From NCBI RefSeq assembly GCF_022414535.1, contig NZ_JADWYM010000023.1, positions 1 through 64,000 of the forward strand: DNA of 64,000 bases. Direction: 5' to 3'. Below, piece after piece: positions 50,773-59,674 of this stretch. Numbering within the stretch: the stretch's first letter is position 1; each line of letters opens with the position of its first letter. The translations under genes were made by a program, and so were the position numbers. The stretch comes from Streptomyces sp. MUM 2J. Lineage in GTDB: Bacteria > Actinomycetota > Actinomycetes > Streptomycetales > Streptomycetaceae. The notes under the pieces are model-generated. The model searched no databases, had not been told where the DNA came from, and saw nothing but the letters and a program-made list of their open reading frames with translations.

Positions 50773-51549
50773 ATGAGCGGCGAGAGCACGATACGCACGG
50801 CGACCTCCCGGCCCGGCGGCCCGGCGGGCGGCCGGCTCGGACACCGGCTGTCGGGGCTGGCCGTGGCGCTGGGCCTGGTGCTGTTCCTGGGGGGTTTCGC
50901 CTGGGCGGCGGTGGTCTACCGGCCGTACACCGTGCCGACCAGTTCGATGGCCCCGACCATCGGCGTCGGCGACCGGGTGCTCGCGCAGAGGGTCGACGGC
51001 GCCGACGTCCGCCGCGGTGACGTCGTCGTCTTCCGCGACAAGACCTGGGTGACCAACGCCCCCGTGGTCAAGCGGGTCGTCGCCGTCGGCGGCGACACCG
51101 TCTCCTGCTGCGCCGACGGCAAGCTGACCGTGAACGGCCGGCAGATCGACGAGCCCTACCTGCCGGCCGGCAGCCTGGCCGAGATCACGAACTTCCCCAC
51201 CGTGAAGGTGCCCGAGGGGCGTCTGTTCCTCCTGGGGGACGAGCGGCGGGGCTCCCTGGACTCCACCGCCCACCTCGCCGACGCGGCCAGCGGCACCGTG
51301 GCGCGCAGCGCCGTCACCGCCCGCGTCGACGCCGTCGTCTGGCCCATGGACGGCATGCTGAAGCGTCCCACGGGCTTCGAAGCCCTCGGCACGCTGTCGC
51401 AGCCGGGTCCCCTGCGGACGATCGTCGCGCTGGTCGTGGCCGGGACGGTGCTCGTGCTCGGCGGGGGCGCCTATGGCCCCGTCGCCAAGCGGCTCGGGGG
51501 CGGTGCCCGCTCCCGGTCGCGGACCACGGAGCCGGCCGGTGCCCGCTGA
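50773..51549 (+). CDS. sipZ: Type I signal peptidase SipZ
   Basis: 258-aa peptidase. The membrane segment LSGLAVALGLVLFLGGFAWA precedes catalytic Ser58 (PTSSMAPTIG; Thr-Ser replaces the usual Ser-Gly). VVKRVVAVGGDTV carries the Lys. Box E is modified (GDERRGSLDSTAH, Glu in place of His). The C-terminal anchor is TIVALVVAGTVLVLGGGAYG. It is set apart from sipY by 142 bp. It overlaps the NUDIX gene by 11 nt. Confidence 0.94.
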   Translation: MSGESTIRTATSRPGGPAGGRLGHRLSGLAVALGLVLFLGGFAWAAVVYRPYTVPTSSMAPTIGVGDRVLAQRVDGADVRRGDVVVFRDKTWVTNAPVVKRVVAVGGDTVSCCADGKLTVNGRQIDEPYLPAGSLAEITNFPTVKVPEGRLFLLGDERRGSLDSTAHLADAASGTVARSAVTARVDAVVWPMDGMLKRPTGFEALGTLSQPGPLRTIVALVVAGTVLVLGGGAYGPVAKRLGGGARSRSRTTEPAGAR

Positions 51550-52027
51550 GCCGCGCAGGGTGGCCCGGGTGGTGCTGCTCGACCCCGCCGACCGCGTCCT
51601 GCTGCTGCACGGCCACGAGCCGGACGACCCCTTTGACGACTGGTGGTTCACGCCGGGCGGCGGCGTGGAGGGTGCGGAGACCCGTGAGGAAGCGGCGCTG
51701 CGGGAGCTCGCGGAGGAGACCGGCATCACCGAGGTGGAACTGGGCCCGGTGCTGTGGCGACGGCGGTGCTCGTTCCCGTTCGCGGGCCGCCGCTGGGACC
51801 AGGACGAGTGGTACTACCTGGCCCGTACGGCGACCACCGAGACCCGGGCCACGGCCCTCACGGAGCTGGAGCGGCGCAGTGTGGCCGGGGCGAGGTGGTG
51901 GACCTGTGCCGAACTGACCGGATCGCATGAGACCGTGTATCCGACCAGACTCGCCGAGCTGTTTCGCAGGCTGCTCGACGAAGGTCCCCCGGCCGGGCCC
52001 GTGATCCTGGAGACGGAAATCGTCTAG
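51539..52027 (+). CDS. NUDIX hydrolase
   Basis: 162-aa hydrolase with a complete Nudix box GGGVEGAETREEAALRELAE followed by ETGI (about residues 38-61). The preceding WWFTPGGG is typical. The C-terminal part has WDQDEWYYLARTATTETRAT and VAGARWWTCAEL. The substrate is unknown; nucleoside diphosphate derivatives are usual. The GTG start lies inside the end of sipZ, so coupled translation is expected. Confidence 0.93.
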   Translation: MPAEPRRVARVVLLDPADRVLLLHGHEPDDPFDDWWFTPGGGVEGAETREEAALRELAEETGITEVELGPVLWRRRCSFPFAGRRWDQDEWYYLARTATTETRATALTELERRSVAGARWWTCAELTGSHETVYPTRLAELFRRLLDEGPPAGPVILETEIV

Positions 52028-52083
52028 GGGCGCGGGGGACTGGCGCACAATGGGGGGACCGCACGGCTGAAGGGGAACATGCC

Positions 52084-52392
52084 ATGAGCGCCGAGGACCT
52101 CGAGAAGTACGAGACCGAGATGGAGCTGAAGCTCTACCGGGAGTACCGCGACGTCGTCGGGCTGTTCAAATACGTGATCGAGACCGAGCGGCGTTTCTAC
52201 CTCACCAACGACTACGAGATGCAGGTGCACTCGGTCCAGGGAGAGGTCTTCTTCGAGGTCTCGATGGCGGATGCCTGGGTGTGGGACATGTACAGACCCG
52301 CGCGCTTCGTCAAGCAGGTGCGGGTGCTCACGTTCAAGGACGTGAACATCGAGGAGCTGAACAAGAGCGACCTGGAGCTCCCCGGCAGCTGA
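52084..52392 (+). CDS. DUF2469 protein
   Basis: 102-aa acidic protein highly conserved in Actinobacteria: MSAEDLEKYETEMELKLYRE, YRDVVGLFKYVIETERRFYL, NDYEMQVHSVQGEVFFEVSM, DAWVWDMYRPARFVKQV and FKDVNIEELNKSDLELP. Function unknown. No membrane segment. The ATG is preceded by AAGGGGAACATGCC. It is adjacent to yraN across genera, which is the only functional hint. Confidence 0.95.
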   Translation: MSAEDLEKYETEMELKLYREYRDVVGLFKYVIETERRFYLTNDYEMQVHSVQGEVFFEVSMADAWVWDMYRPARFVKQVRVLTFKDVNIEELNKSDLELPGS

Positions 52393-52498
52393 GGTCACCC
52401 GCACGGGTGGGGACGTTCTCCACAACCGCCGGGTAACCCACCAAGATCCACTAAGGGCCGGCGGTTGCGTGACGGTGGGCACCGGAGGTGGTGCCCAC

Positions 52499-52870
52499 AT
52501 GAACACACAGCAGGCACGCGGTGCACTCGGCAGGTACGGCGAGACACTGGCCGCCCGGCGGCTGGCCGAGTCCGGAATGACGGTCCTGGAACGCAACTGG
52601 CGCTGCGGCAGGACCGGTGAGGTCGACATCCTCGCCCGGGACGGCGACGTTCTGGTCCTGTGCGAGGTGAAGACCCGCAGCGGCGGCTCCTTCGAGCACC
52701 CGATGGCCGCCGTCACCAGGGAGAAGGCCGAGCGGCTCCGGGCCCTGGCCGAGCGATGGATCCAGGCCCACGGAGGGGCCCCGCCGGGCGGCGTCCGCAT
52801 CGACCTGGTCGGCGTCGTCCTGCCCGCACGCGGCGCACCCGTCGTCGAGCACGCGCGGGGGGTGGCCTGA
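52499..52870 (+). CDS. yraN: YraN/UPF0102-family nuclease-like protein
   Basis: 123-aa restriction-endonuclease-like fold protein. ARGALGRYGETLAARRLAES is the N-terminal helix with the conserved Gly-Glu, followed by TVLERNWRCGRTGEVDILAR and VLVLCEVKTRSGGSFEH (the EVD...E.K catalytic pattern). ATG 52499 has GGAGG upstream. It is usually found next to comM and dprA, as here. Proposed roles in DNA processing are unproven. Confidence 0.9.
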   Translation: MNTQQARGALGRYGETLAARRLAESGMTVLERNWRCGRTGEVDILARDGDVLVLCEVKTRSGGSFEHPMAAVTREKAERLRALAERWIQAHGGAPPGGVRIDLVGVVLPARGAPVVEHARGVA

Positions 52871-52871
52871 C

Positions 52872-54515
52872 ATGGGCTTCGCACGCACCTGCTCCGTGGC
52901 CCTCGTCGGTGTCGAGGGCGTGGTCGTCGAGGTCCAGGCCGACCTCGAACCGGGCGTCGCCGCGTTCACCCTGGTGGGCCTCCCGGACAAGAGCCTGACG
53001 GAGAGCCGGGACCGGGTCCGGTCGGCGGTGGTGAACTCCGGGGGCGCATGGCCGCAGAAGAAGCTCACCGTCGGGCTCAGCCCGGCATCGGTGCCGAAGG
53101 CGGGCAGCGGCTTCGACCTCGCCGTGGCCTGCGCCGTCCTCGGCGCGGCGGAACGCATCGACCCGCGCGTGCTCGCCGACGTCGTGATGATCGGGGAGCT
53201 GGGACTGGACGGGCGGGTGCGGCCGGTGCGCGGCATCCTGCCGGCCGTCCTGGCCGCCGCGGACGCCGGGTACGAGCAGGTGGTCGTGCCCGAGTGCGCG
53301 GCCGCGGAGGCGTCGCTGGTGCCCGGGATGTCGGTGCTGGGAGTGCGCAGCCTGCGGCAGCTGGTCGCCGTCCTGGCCGACGAGCCCGTGCCCGAGGAGC
53401 CTGCCGACGAGCAGGGGCGCCCCGACCCCCTGCTGGGCGGACTGCGTCTGCCGGGCACGGGCGCGCCCACCGGCCTGCACGGCCGGGATGCCGTCCAGCC
53501 CGACCGGGGCCGTCACCTGGCAGACCTGGCAGACCTGGCCGACGTGGTCGGCCAGGCCGCCGCGCGCACAGCCGTGGAAGTGGCGGCGGCGGGCGGGCAC
53601 CACCTGTTCCTCGAAGGCCCCCCGGGCGCCGGCAAGACCATGCTGGCCGAGCGGCTGCCCACCATCCTGCCCCCGCTGGGTCGGCAGGAGTCCCTGGAGG
53701 TCACGGCGGTGCACTCGGTCGCCGGACTGCTGCCACCGGGCAGGCCCCTGATCGACGAGGCGCCGTACTGCGCCCCGCACCACTCGGCCACCTTGCAATC
53801 CCTCGTCGGCGGTGGCCCGGGCATCGCCCGGCCGGGGGCGGTGTCGCTCGCCCACCGAGGCGTGCTCTTTCTCGACGAGACCCCCGAGTTCGGCAGCCGT
53901 GCGCTCGATGCCCTGCGCCAGCCGCTGGAGGCCGGGCACGTGGTGATCGCGCGCAGTGCGGGCGTGGTGCGCTTCCCCGCGAGGTTCCTGATGGTCCTGG
54001 CGGCGAACCCGTGCCCCTGCGGGCGCTCCTCGCGGCGCGACACGTCCTGCGAGTGCCCGCCCTCGGCGGTCCGCCGCTACCAGGCGAGGCTCTCCGGCCC
54101 GCTGCTCGACCGCGTCGACCTGCGCGTCGAGGTGGAGCCGGTGGGCCGGGCCGAGCTCACGCAGCGCGGCGCGGGCGGCGAGTCCACGGCCACCGTGGCC
54201 GATCGGGTGCGGGCAGCCCGGGAGCGGGCGGCGGCGCGATTCGACGGCACCCCCTGGCGCACCAACAGCGAAGTGCCGGGCCGTGAGCTGCGCAGCCGCT
54301 GGCATGCCGAGCCCGGCGCCCTGGACGACGCCGAGCGCAGCCTCGAACGCGGCATGCTCACGGCCCGCGGCCTCGACCGGGTGCTGCGCGTGGCCTGGAC
54401 CGTCGCCGACCTCGTCGGCCACGACCGGCCCGACACGACGGACGTCGCCCTGGCCCTGCAACTGCGCACCGGAGTGCCGCGCGGCGTGCCCATGGCCATC
54501 GGAGCCCGCGCGTGA
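52872..54515 (+). CDS. comM: Mg-chelatase-like AAA+ ATPase ComM (YifB)
   Basis: 547-aa hexameric helicase-type protein promoting branch migration of ssDNA into the chromosome. The Lon-like N-terminal domain (VVVEVQADLEPGVAAFTLVG, TVGLSPASVPKAGSGFDLAV) has GELGLDGRVRPVRGILPAV. The AAA+ core: GPPGAGKTMLAERLPTILPP (Walker A), GVLFLDETPEFG (Walker B), and a zinc-finger-like CPCGRSSRRDTSCECP. It overlaps dprA by 4 nt and, together with DprA, suggests DNA uptake or recombination functions, although Streptomyces natural competence is not established. Confidence 0.94.
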   Translation: MGFARTCSVALVGVEGVVVEVQADLEPGVAAFTLVGLPDKSLTESRDRVRSAVVNSGGAWPQKKLTVGLSPASVPKAGSGFDLAVACAVLGAAERIDPRVLADVVMIGELGLDGRVRPVRGILPAVLAAADAGYEQVVVPECAAAEASLVPGMSVLGVRSLRQLVAVLADEPVPEEPADEQGRPDPLLGGLRLPGTGAPTGLHGRDAVQPDRGRHLADLADLADVVGQAAARTAVEVAAAGGHHLFLEGPPGAGKTMLAERLPTILPPLGRQESLEVTAVHSVAGLLPPGRPLIDEAPYCAPHHSATLQSLVGGGPGIARPGAVSLAHRGVLFLDETPEFGSRALDALRQPLEAGHVVIARSAGVVRFPARFLMVLAANPCPCGRSSRRDTSCECPPSAVRRYQARLSGPLLDRVDLRVEVEPVGRAELTQRGAGGESTATVADRVRAARERAAARFDGTPWRTNSEVPGRELRSRWHAEPGALDDAERSLERGMLTARGLDRVLRVAWTVADLVGHDRPDTTDVALALQLRTGVPRGVPMAIGARA

Positions 54516-55672
54516 TCGGGCGGACCGACGTGGACGACGAGCTGCTCGGCAGGGTCTTCTTGACCAGGGTGGTCGAACCGGGGGACCGGACCGGCGGGCG
54601 GTGGGTGCGCCGGTTCGGGGTGGCGGAGGTGGTACGCAGACTGCGAGGGCGCGGCCCGGCGCTGCCGGGGGCCAGCGGGCAGCGCTGGGCCGGGCTGCGA
54701 GCGCGGGCCGCGCTGGCCGATCCCGGGCACGACCTCGACGCCGCACGACGGGCGGGGGTGCGGTTCGTCGCACCGGGGGACACCGAGTGGCCGGGCCGGC
54801 TGGACGACCTGGGGGACGCCCGGCCGCTGGGACTGTGGGTGCGCGGGACGCCCAGCCTGCGGATGTGGGCCCTGCAGTCGGTCGCCGTGGTCGGTGCCCG
54901 CGCCTGCACCGAGTACGGCGCGCACATGGCGGCCACCCTCGCTGCCGGACTCGCCGAACACGGGTGGGTCGTGGTCTCCGGGGGTGCCTACGGCATCGAC
55001 GGCGCCGCCCATCGCGGCGCCCTGGCCGCGGGCGGCGCCACCGTCGCCGTCCTGGCCTGCGGCGTCGACCGGCCCTACCCGGCCGGGCACGCCCAGCTGA
55101 TCAACCGCATCGCCGAACAGGGACTCGTGGTGGGGGAGTTGCCGCCCGGCTGCCATCCCACACCCGGCAGATTCGTCCTGCGCAACCGCGTCATCGCCGC
55201 TCTCACCGCGGGCACCGTCGTCGTCGAGGCCGCACACCGCAGCGGCTCGCTGGTCACGGCACGCGCGGCCCAGCGGCTGGGCCGGCACACCATGGGCGTA
55301 CCGGGACCGGCCACGAGCGGCCTCTCGGCGGGGGTGCACGAGCTCCTGCGCGGGGAGGCGGTACTGGTCACCGACCCCGCGGAAGTCGTCGAACAGGTCG
55401 GGCCCATGGGGGAGCTGGCTCCCGTCCGGCGCGGGCCCGTCCTCCCACGCGACCTGCTGGAACCGGCTGCCCGGGACGTCCTGGCCGCCCTTCCCGGCAG
55501 CCGGCCGGCGACGCCGCGGGAGATCGCCCGCGACGCGCAGACCACCACGGAGGACGCGATCGCGAGACTGTACGAACTACGAGCACTCGGTTACGTCGAA
55601 CGACTCGGCGACGGCTGGAAGTTGACACGCCAGGCGGTGATCTCCGCCCGGGGCGGTCCCGGGCCGTCCTGA
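54512..55672 (+). CDS. dprA: DNA-processing protein DprA
   Basis: 386-aa ssDNA-binding, RecA-loading protein. The extended Rossmann fold is at about 120-310: VAVVGARACTEYGAHMAATL, VVVSGGAYGIDGAAHRGALA, GGATVAVLACGVDRPYPAGH, FVLRNRVIAALTAGTVVVEA and SGSLVTARAAQRLGR. The C-terminal winged helix (PATPREIARDAQTTTEDAIA, LYELRALGYVERLGDG) is also present. It is coupled to comM by a GTGA overlap. A 282-bp gap without a gene follows before whiG. Confidence 0.95.
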   Translation: MIGRTDVDDELLGRVFLTRVVEPGDRTGGRWVRRFGVAEVVRRLRGRGPALPGASGQRWAGLRARAALADPGHDLDAARRAGVRFVAPGDTEWPGRLDDLGDARPLGLWVRGTPSLRMWALQSVAVVGARACTEYGAHMAATLAAGLAEHGWVVVSGGAYGIDGAAHRGALAAGGATVAVLACGVDRPYPAGHAQLINRIAEQGLVVGELPPGCHPTPGRFVLRNRVIAALTAGTVVVEAAHRSGSLVTARAAQRLGRHTMGVPGPATSGLSAGVHELLRGEAVLVTDPAEVVEQVGPMGELAPVRRGPVLPRDLLEPAARDVLAALPGSRPATPREIARDAQTTTEDAIARLYELRALGYVERLGDGWKLTRQAVISARGGPGPS

Positions 55673-55954
55673 CCGAGCGTGTTCGGCCGTCCGGGGGAAC
55701 CTCGATGCCCTTGCGGTTTACGGCAGTTGACGCCCCGTCGAGTTACACAGAGCTACCGCCGAGGACCGGCCGTGCCGCTCCGCGAGTGCCTCCGCGCGGG
55801 GACCGGGCCTCGCTCTTCGCGCACCGCGACGGGCCAGTCACGCTACGCTCACGAGGATTCCGGCACACACGCCGGCAACTCGACACCAGACCGACAGCTC
55901 ACCCAGGCAACCCCGACCCGGCCCACTTCACGGCAGAACGGCACAAGGCGACGA

Positions 55955-56797
55955 ATGCCCCAGCACACCTCCGGCTCCGACCGGGCGGCGGTCCCGCCGG
56001 CCGCCCGCGACGGTGGCAGCGTGCGGCCTCCCGCTCCCTCCACGCTCGAGGAGCTGTGGCGGTCGTACAAGGCGACGGGAGACGAACGGCTGCGGGAGCA
56101 GCTGATCCTGCACTACTCGCCGCTCGTGAAGTACGTGGCGGGCCGGGTGAGCGTCGGCCTGCCGCCCAATGTCGAGCAGGCCGACTTCGTCTCCTCCGGC
56201 GTCTTCGGGCTGATCGACGCGATCGAGAAGTTCGACGTCGACCGGGAGATCAAGTTCGAGACGTACGCGATCACCCGGATCCGCGGCGCGATGATCGACG
56301 AACTGCGGGCGCTGGACTGGATCCCGAGGTCGGTACGGCAGAAGGCGCGCAATGTGGAGCGGGCCTACGCCACTCTGGAGGCCCGCCTGCGGCGCACGCC
56401 CACCGAGCAGGAGGTGGCCGCCGAACTCGGCATCGGCGTCGACGAACTGCACACGGTGTTCAGCCAGTTGTCGCTGGCCAACGTCGTCGCCCTGGAGGAA
56501 CTGCTGCACGTCGGCGGCGACGGCGGTGACGGACTGAGCGTCATGGACACCCTGGAGGACACCGCCGCCGACAATCCCGTGGAGGTGGCCGAGGACCGCG
56601 AGCTGCGGAGGTTCCTGGCACGGGCCATCAACACGCTGCCCGACCGGGAGAAGACGGTGGTCACCCTGTACTACTACGAGGGGCTGACCCTGGCCGAGAT
56701 CGGGAACGTGCTCGGAGTGACCGAGAGCCGCGTCAGCCAGATCCACACCAAGTCCGTGCTCCAGCTGCGGGCCAAGCTGGCCGCCTTCGGACGGTGA
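55955..56797 (+). CDS. whiG: RNA polymerase sigma factor WhiG (sporulation)
   Basis: 280-aa sigma-28/FliA-type factor that commits aerial hyphae to sporulation; same length as S. coelicolor WhiG. Region 2: LILHYSPLVKYVAGRVSVGL, DFVSSGVFGLIDAIEKFDVD, KFETYAITRIRGAMIDELRA, LDWIPRSVRQKARNV. Region 4: LPDREKTVVTLYYYEGLTLA, EIGNVLGVTESRVSQIHTKS. The ATG gives the expected MPQHTSGSDRA. A TACGCT-like -10 lies about 110 nt upstream. Its activity is controlled by the anti-sigma factor RsiG with c-di-GMP, which is not encoded here. Confidence 0.98.
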   Translation: MPQHTSGSDRAAVPPAARDGGSVRPPAPSTLEELWRSYKATGDERLREQLILHYSPLVKYVAGRVSVGLPPNVEQADFVSSGVFGLIDAIEKFDVDREIKFETYAITRIRGAMIDELRALDWIPRSVRQKARNVERAYATLEARLRRTPTEQEVAAELGIGVDELHTVFSQLSLANVVALEELLHVGGDGGDGLSVMDTLEDTAADNPVEVAEDRELRRFLARAINTLPDREKTVVTLYYYEGLTLAEIGNVLGVTESRVSQIHTKSVLQLRAKLAAFGR

Positions 56798-56845
56798 TGC
56801 CGTACTCACTCCCGCCGAGGGTGATGCGTCCGTAGAGTGGTTGAC

Positions 56846-57427
56846 GTGCCAAGGATTCGAGCGGCCTCCGTGGCCGAGCACCGGTCGATGCAGCGAGCCG
56901 CCCTGCTGGATGCGGCCCGGTCGTTGCTGTCCGAGGGCGGGACGGAGGCGCTGACCTTCCCCGCCCTCGCCGAGCGGACGGGGCTGGCGAGGTCGTCCGT
57001 GTACGAGTACTTCCGGTCACGTGCCGCCGTGGTCGAGGAGCTGTGCGAGGCGGACTTTCCCGTGTGGGCGGCGGAGGTCGCCGAGGCCATGGCCGCGATG
57101 GACACGCCCGGGGACAGGGTCGGCGCGTATGTGCGCAAGCAGCTGGAGCTGGTCGGGGACCGGCGGCACCGGGCGGTGGTGGCGATCTCCGCGAGCGAGC
57201 TCGACGCGGGGGCGCGGGAGAAGATCCGCGCGGCGCACGGCGGGCTGGTCGCGCTGATCGTCGAGGCTCTGGGCGAGCTGGGGCACGCGGAGCCCCGGCT
57301 GGCCGCGATGCTCGTGCAGGGTGTGGTGGACGCCGCCGTCCGACGGGTCGAGCTGGGCGCCGCCGAGGAGCCGGATGTCATCGCCGCGACGGCGGTGGGA
57401 CTCGTCCTGCGGGGCGTCTGCGGCTGA
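56846..57427 (+). CDS. TetR-family transcriptional regulator
   Basis: 193-aa regulator. N-terminal HTH: SMQRAALLDAARSLLSEGG, LTFPALAERTGLARSSVYEY and FRSRAAVVEELC. The C-terminal helical ligand domain has DRRHRAVVAISASELDAGAR and AAMLVQGVVDAAVRRVELG. Starting from GTG 56846 is preferred because TAGAGT (56833-56838) looks like a -10, making the mRNA leaderless; a GTG 9 nt earlier is possible. Sits between whiG and a secreted peptidase; targets unknown. Confidence 0.9.
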   Translation: MPRIRAASVAEHRSMQRAALLDAARSLLSEGGTEALTFPALAERTGLARSSVYEYFRSRAAVVEELCEADFPVWAAEVAEAMAAMDTPGDRVGAYVRKQLELVGDRRHRAVVAISASELDAGAREKIRAAHGGLVALIVEALGELGHAEPRLAAMLVQGVVDAAVRRVELGAAEEPDVIAATAVGLVLRGVCG

Positions 57428-57701
57428 CGCCGGGCCCGGGTGCACGGGCGCCCTTCGCCGCGGGGCCGCCCCCGGGGGAAGGCGGTTCCCCTGTGAGGCG
57501 ACCCGGGCGTGAGCCCTGCGGCCCCCTCCGGACCGGCCGGGGCGAGCCCTCGTCGGCGGCCGGGGTCGCGTCCGGGGGCATGCTCTCCCCCGGTGGCCGG
57601 GGCAGCGGAGGGTGCGGCGCTCGCCGGCGGCCGGGAACGTGGCCGGAGCGGTGCTCCCAGCGGTGCCCGCCTCCGGATTCCCGCCTCAAGGGCAGGGGAT
57701 G

Positions 57702-58322
57702 TCAACCGGGCAACGGCACCGAGAGCACCGGGAGCAGTCTCGGCGGGGTCCTCCGCAGGAGGCGAGGGGGCAGGAGGGTCAGCGGATCGAGGTAGACGTC
57801 CCCGCGCCGCAGGCCCCAGTGGACACAGGGTGCAGTGCAGTGGGAGCCCGTCGGCTCCACCGCGCCCACCACCTCGCCCGGCTCCACGGCGTCGCCCTGC
57901 GCCACGGACGCCGTCACCGGCTCGTACGTGGTCCTCAGCGGTGGATCGCCCGTGCCCGACAGCTCGACGGACACCACCCCCCTGCCCGCCACCCGCCCCG
58001 AGAACGACACCCGCCCCGCCGCCACCGCCCGCACCTCGGCCCCGGCCGGAGCCGCCAGGTCCACGCCCCGGTGGCCGCGGCCGTACGGCGTCGCCGGCGG
58101 TGCCCAGCCGCGGAGGACGGCGGGCCGCACCCCGACGGGCCAGGCGTGGCCCACGGCCGGCACACCTCCTGCCGGGGTCGGTGTGGGTGTGGATGCCGTT
58201 GGGCCGGCGGGCGCGGGGGGTGGTCCGTCCGCCCGCGCAGCCGGGGGCAGGGCCGTCAGAGCAAGCCCCAGCAGCATCGTGCGCACCGCCCGCATCACCC
58301 GTACGTATCGCTTCGCTCGCAT
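57702..58322 (-). CDS. Secreted M23 (LytM-type) peptidase
   Basis: 206-aa exported peptidoglycan endopeptidase-like protein. Signal peptide RAVRTMLLGLALTALPPAAR with cleavage near ARA-DG, then a Pro/Thr linker and a LytM domain: YGRGHRGVDLAAPAGAEVRA (HxxxD zinc motif), VAAGRVSFSGRVAGRGVVSV, and SHCTAPCVHWGLRRGD (HxH replaced by VHWG, but one His of the usual pair kept). A 6-codon longer start at 58340 (GTG) exists. Activity is plausible but the third zinc ligand should be checked. Confidence 0.88.
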   Translation of the reverse strand: MRAKRYVRVMRAVRTMLLGLALTALPPAARADGPPPAPAGPTASTPTPTPAGGVPAVGHAWPVGVRPAVLRGWAPPATPYGRGHRGVDLAAPAGAEVRAVAAGRVSFSGRVAGRGVVSVELSGTGDPPLRTTYEPVTASVAQGDAVEPGEVVGAVEPTGSHCTAPCVHWGLRRGDVYLDPLTLLPPRLLRRTPPRLLPVLSVPLPG

Positions 58323-58594
58323 GCGGGAACCGTCCCGCACCCCGCCCGATCATGGCCGGGACCTGTGGACCACCAGCCGGTTGGGGACAGTGGCGTCACC
58401 CGGTGCTTCGCCGGTCCCGTACACTTCTTCTGGCGATCCGGGTCACCGGGTCGACTTCGCACGCCCCGGTACGGCATCCGGAAACGGTCCGTATCAGCGC
58501 CTCTCGGTCCTTCGTGGCTCGGCGCACCGTGGGCGTCAGGCGCGGAAGCCGTCCGGCTGCCGCGGCACAACCGAGAAAATCAAGGAGAACGGCC

Positions 58595-59524
58595 ATGGCC
58601 GTCGTCACGATGCGGGAGCTGCTGGAGAGCGGCGTCCACTTCGGTCACCAGACCCGTCGCTGGAACCCGAAGATGAAGCGCTTCATCTTCACCGAGCGCA
58701 ACGGCATCTACATCATCGACCTGCTCCAGTCGCTGTCGTACATCGACCGCGCCTACGAGTTCGTCAAGGAGACCGTCGCCCACGGCGGCACGGTCATGTT
58801 CGTCGGCACCAAGAAGCAGGCGCAGGAGGCCATCGCCGAGCAGGCAACCCGCGTCGGCATGCCCTTCGTCAACCAGCGCTGGCTGGGCGGCATGCTCACC
58901 AACTTCTCGACCGTCTACAAGCGTCTGCAGCGCCTCAAGGAGCTGGAGCAGATCGACTTCGAGGACGTCGCCGCCTCCGGTCTGACCAAGAAGGAGCTCC
59001 TGGTCCTCTCCCGCGAGAAGGCCAAGCTGGAGAAGACCCTCGGTGGTATCCGCGAGATGCAGAAGGTGCCCAGCGCCGTCTGGATCGTGGACACCAAGAA
59101 GGAGCACATCGCGGTCGGCGAGGCCCGGAAGCTCAACATCCCGGTCGTCGCGATCCTCGACACCAACTGCGACCCCGACGAGGTCGACTACAAGATCCCG
59201 GGCAACGACGACGCGATCCGCTCCGTCACCCTGCTCACCCGTGTGATCGCCGACGCCGTCGCCGAGGGTCTCATCGCCCGCTCCGGCGTCAACGCCGGTG
59301 ACAAGGGCGAGAAGGCCGCGGGCGAGCCGCTCGCCGAGTGGGAGCGCGACCTGCTCGAGGGCGAGAAGAAGGCCGAGTCCCAGGAGGCCGCTCCGGCCGC
59401 CGAGGCTCCGGCTGCCGAGGCTCCGGCTGCCGAGGCTCCGGCCACCGAGGCTCCGGCCACCGAGGCTCCGGCTGCCGAGGCTCCGGCCGCCGAGGCTCCG
59501 GCCGCCGAGGGCGAGCAGGCCTGA
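58595..59524 (+). CDS. rpsB: 30S ribosomal protein uS2
   Basis: 309-aa S2. MAVVTMRELLESGVHFGHQT, RRWNPKMKRFIFTERNGIYI, QRWLGGMLTNFSTVYKRL and IPVVAILDTNCDPDEVDY are diagnostic. After about residue 250 there is an Actinobacteria-specific Ala/Pro/Glu tail of 5-residue units (AAEAP, ATEAP). AAGGAGAA precedes the ATG. A -10-like TACACT lies at 58420-58425. Separated from tsf by a terminator-like hairpin, as in other Streptomyces. Confidence 0.98.
   Translation: MAVVTMRELLESGVHFGHQTRRWNPKMKRFIFTERNGIYIIDLLQSLSYIDRAYEFVKETVAHGGTVMFVGTKKQAQEAIAEQATRVGMPFVNQRWLGGMLTNFSTVYKRLQRLKELEQIDFEDVAASGLTKKELLVLSREKAKLEKTLGGIREMQKVPSAVWIVDTKKEHIAVGEARKLNIPVVAILDTNCDPDEVDYKIPGNDDAIRSVTLLTRVIADAVAEGLIARSGVNAGDKGEKAAGEPLAEWERDLLEGEKKAESQEAAPAAEAPAAEAPAAEAPATEAPATEAPAAEAPAAEAPAAEGEQA
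59394..59510 (+). repeat. 15-bp tandem coding repeat in the rpsB tail
   Basis: About eight copies of a 15-bp unit (GCCGAGGCTCCGGCT and variants with C for T and ACC for GCC) encode AEAPA/TEAPA pentads at the C-terminus of S2. Copy number is expected to vary between strains by slippage. Confidence 0.9.
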
Positions 59525-59536
59525 CCCGTCGGCGTT

Positions 59537-59575
59537 GACGGCGGGAACGGTGACATGAACTCCGTTCCCGCCGTT
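59537..59575 (+). terminator. rpsB-tsf hairpin
   Basis: 13-bp perfect stem ACGGCGGGAACGG and complement with an 11-nt loop, plus one closing G-U pair, 14 nt after rpsB. It acts as a terminator or attenuator between rpsB and tsf. Confidence 0.8.
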
Positions 59576-59674
59576 CACCCGTAGGTCAGCGGCTGGACAG
59601 CGGCCTTTGCCCACATGGAGGCCGTACCCCGCAGATCTTCGATCCTCCAGACTTCGAGAAAGACTCACAGACTC

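Noticed and set aside
54512..55672. comM-dprA-yraN as a natural competence system
   Set aside because: These are widespread core genes; no ComEA, ComEC or pilus genes are present in the window.
59394..59510. Short regularly spaced repeats near rpsB's end as a possible array
   Set aside because: They are in-frame AEAPA-type codons of the S2 tail with no unique spacers.
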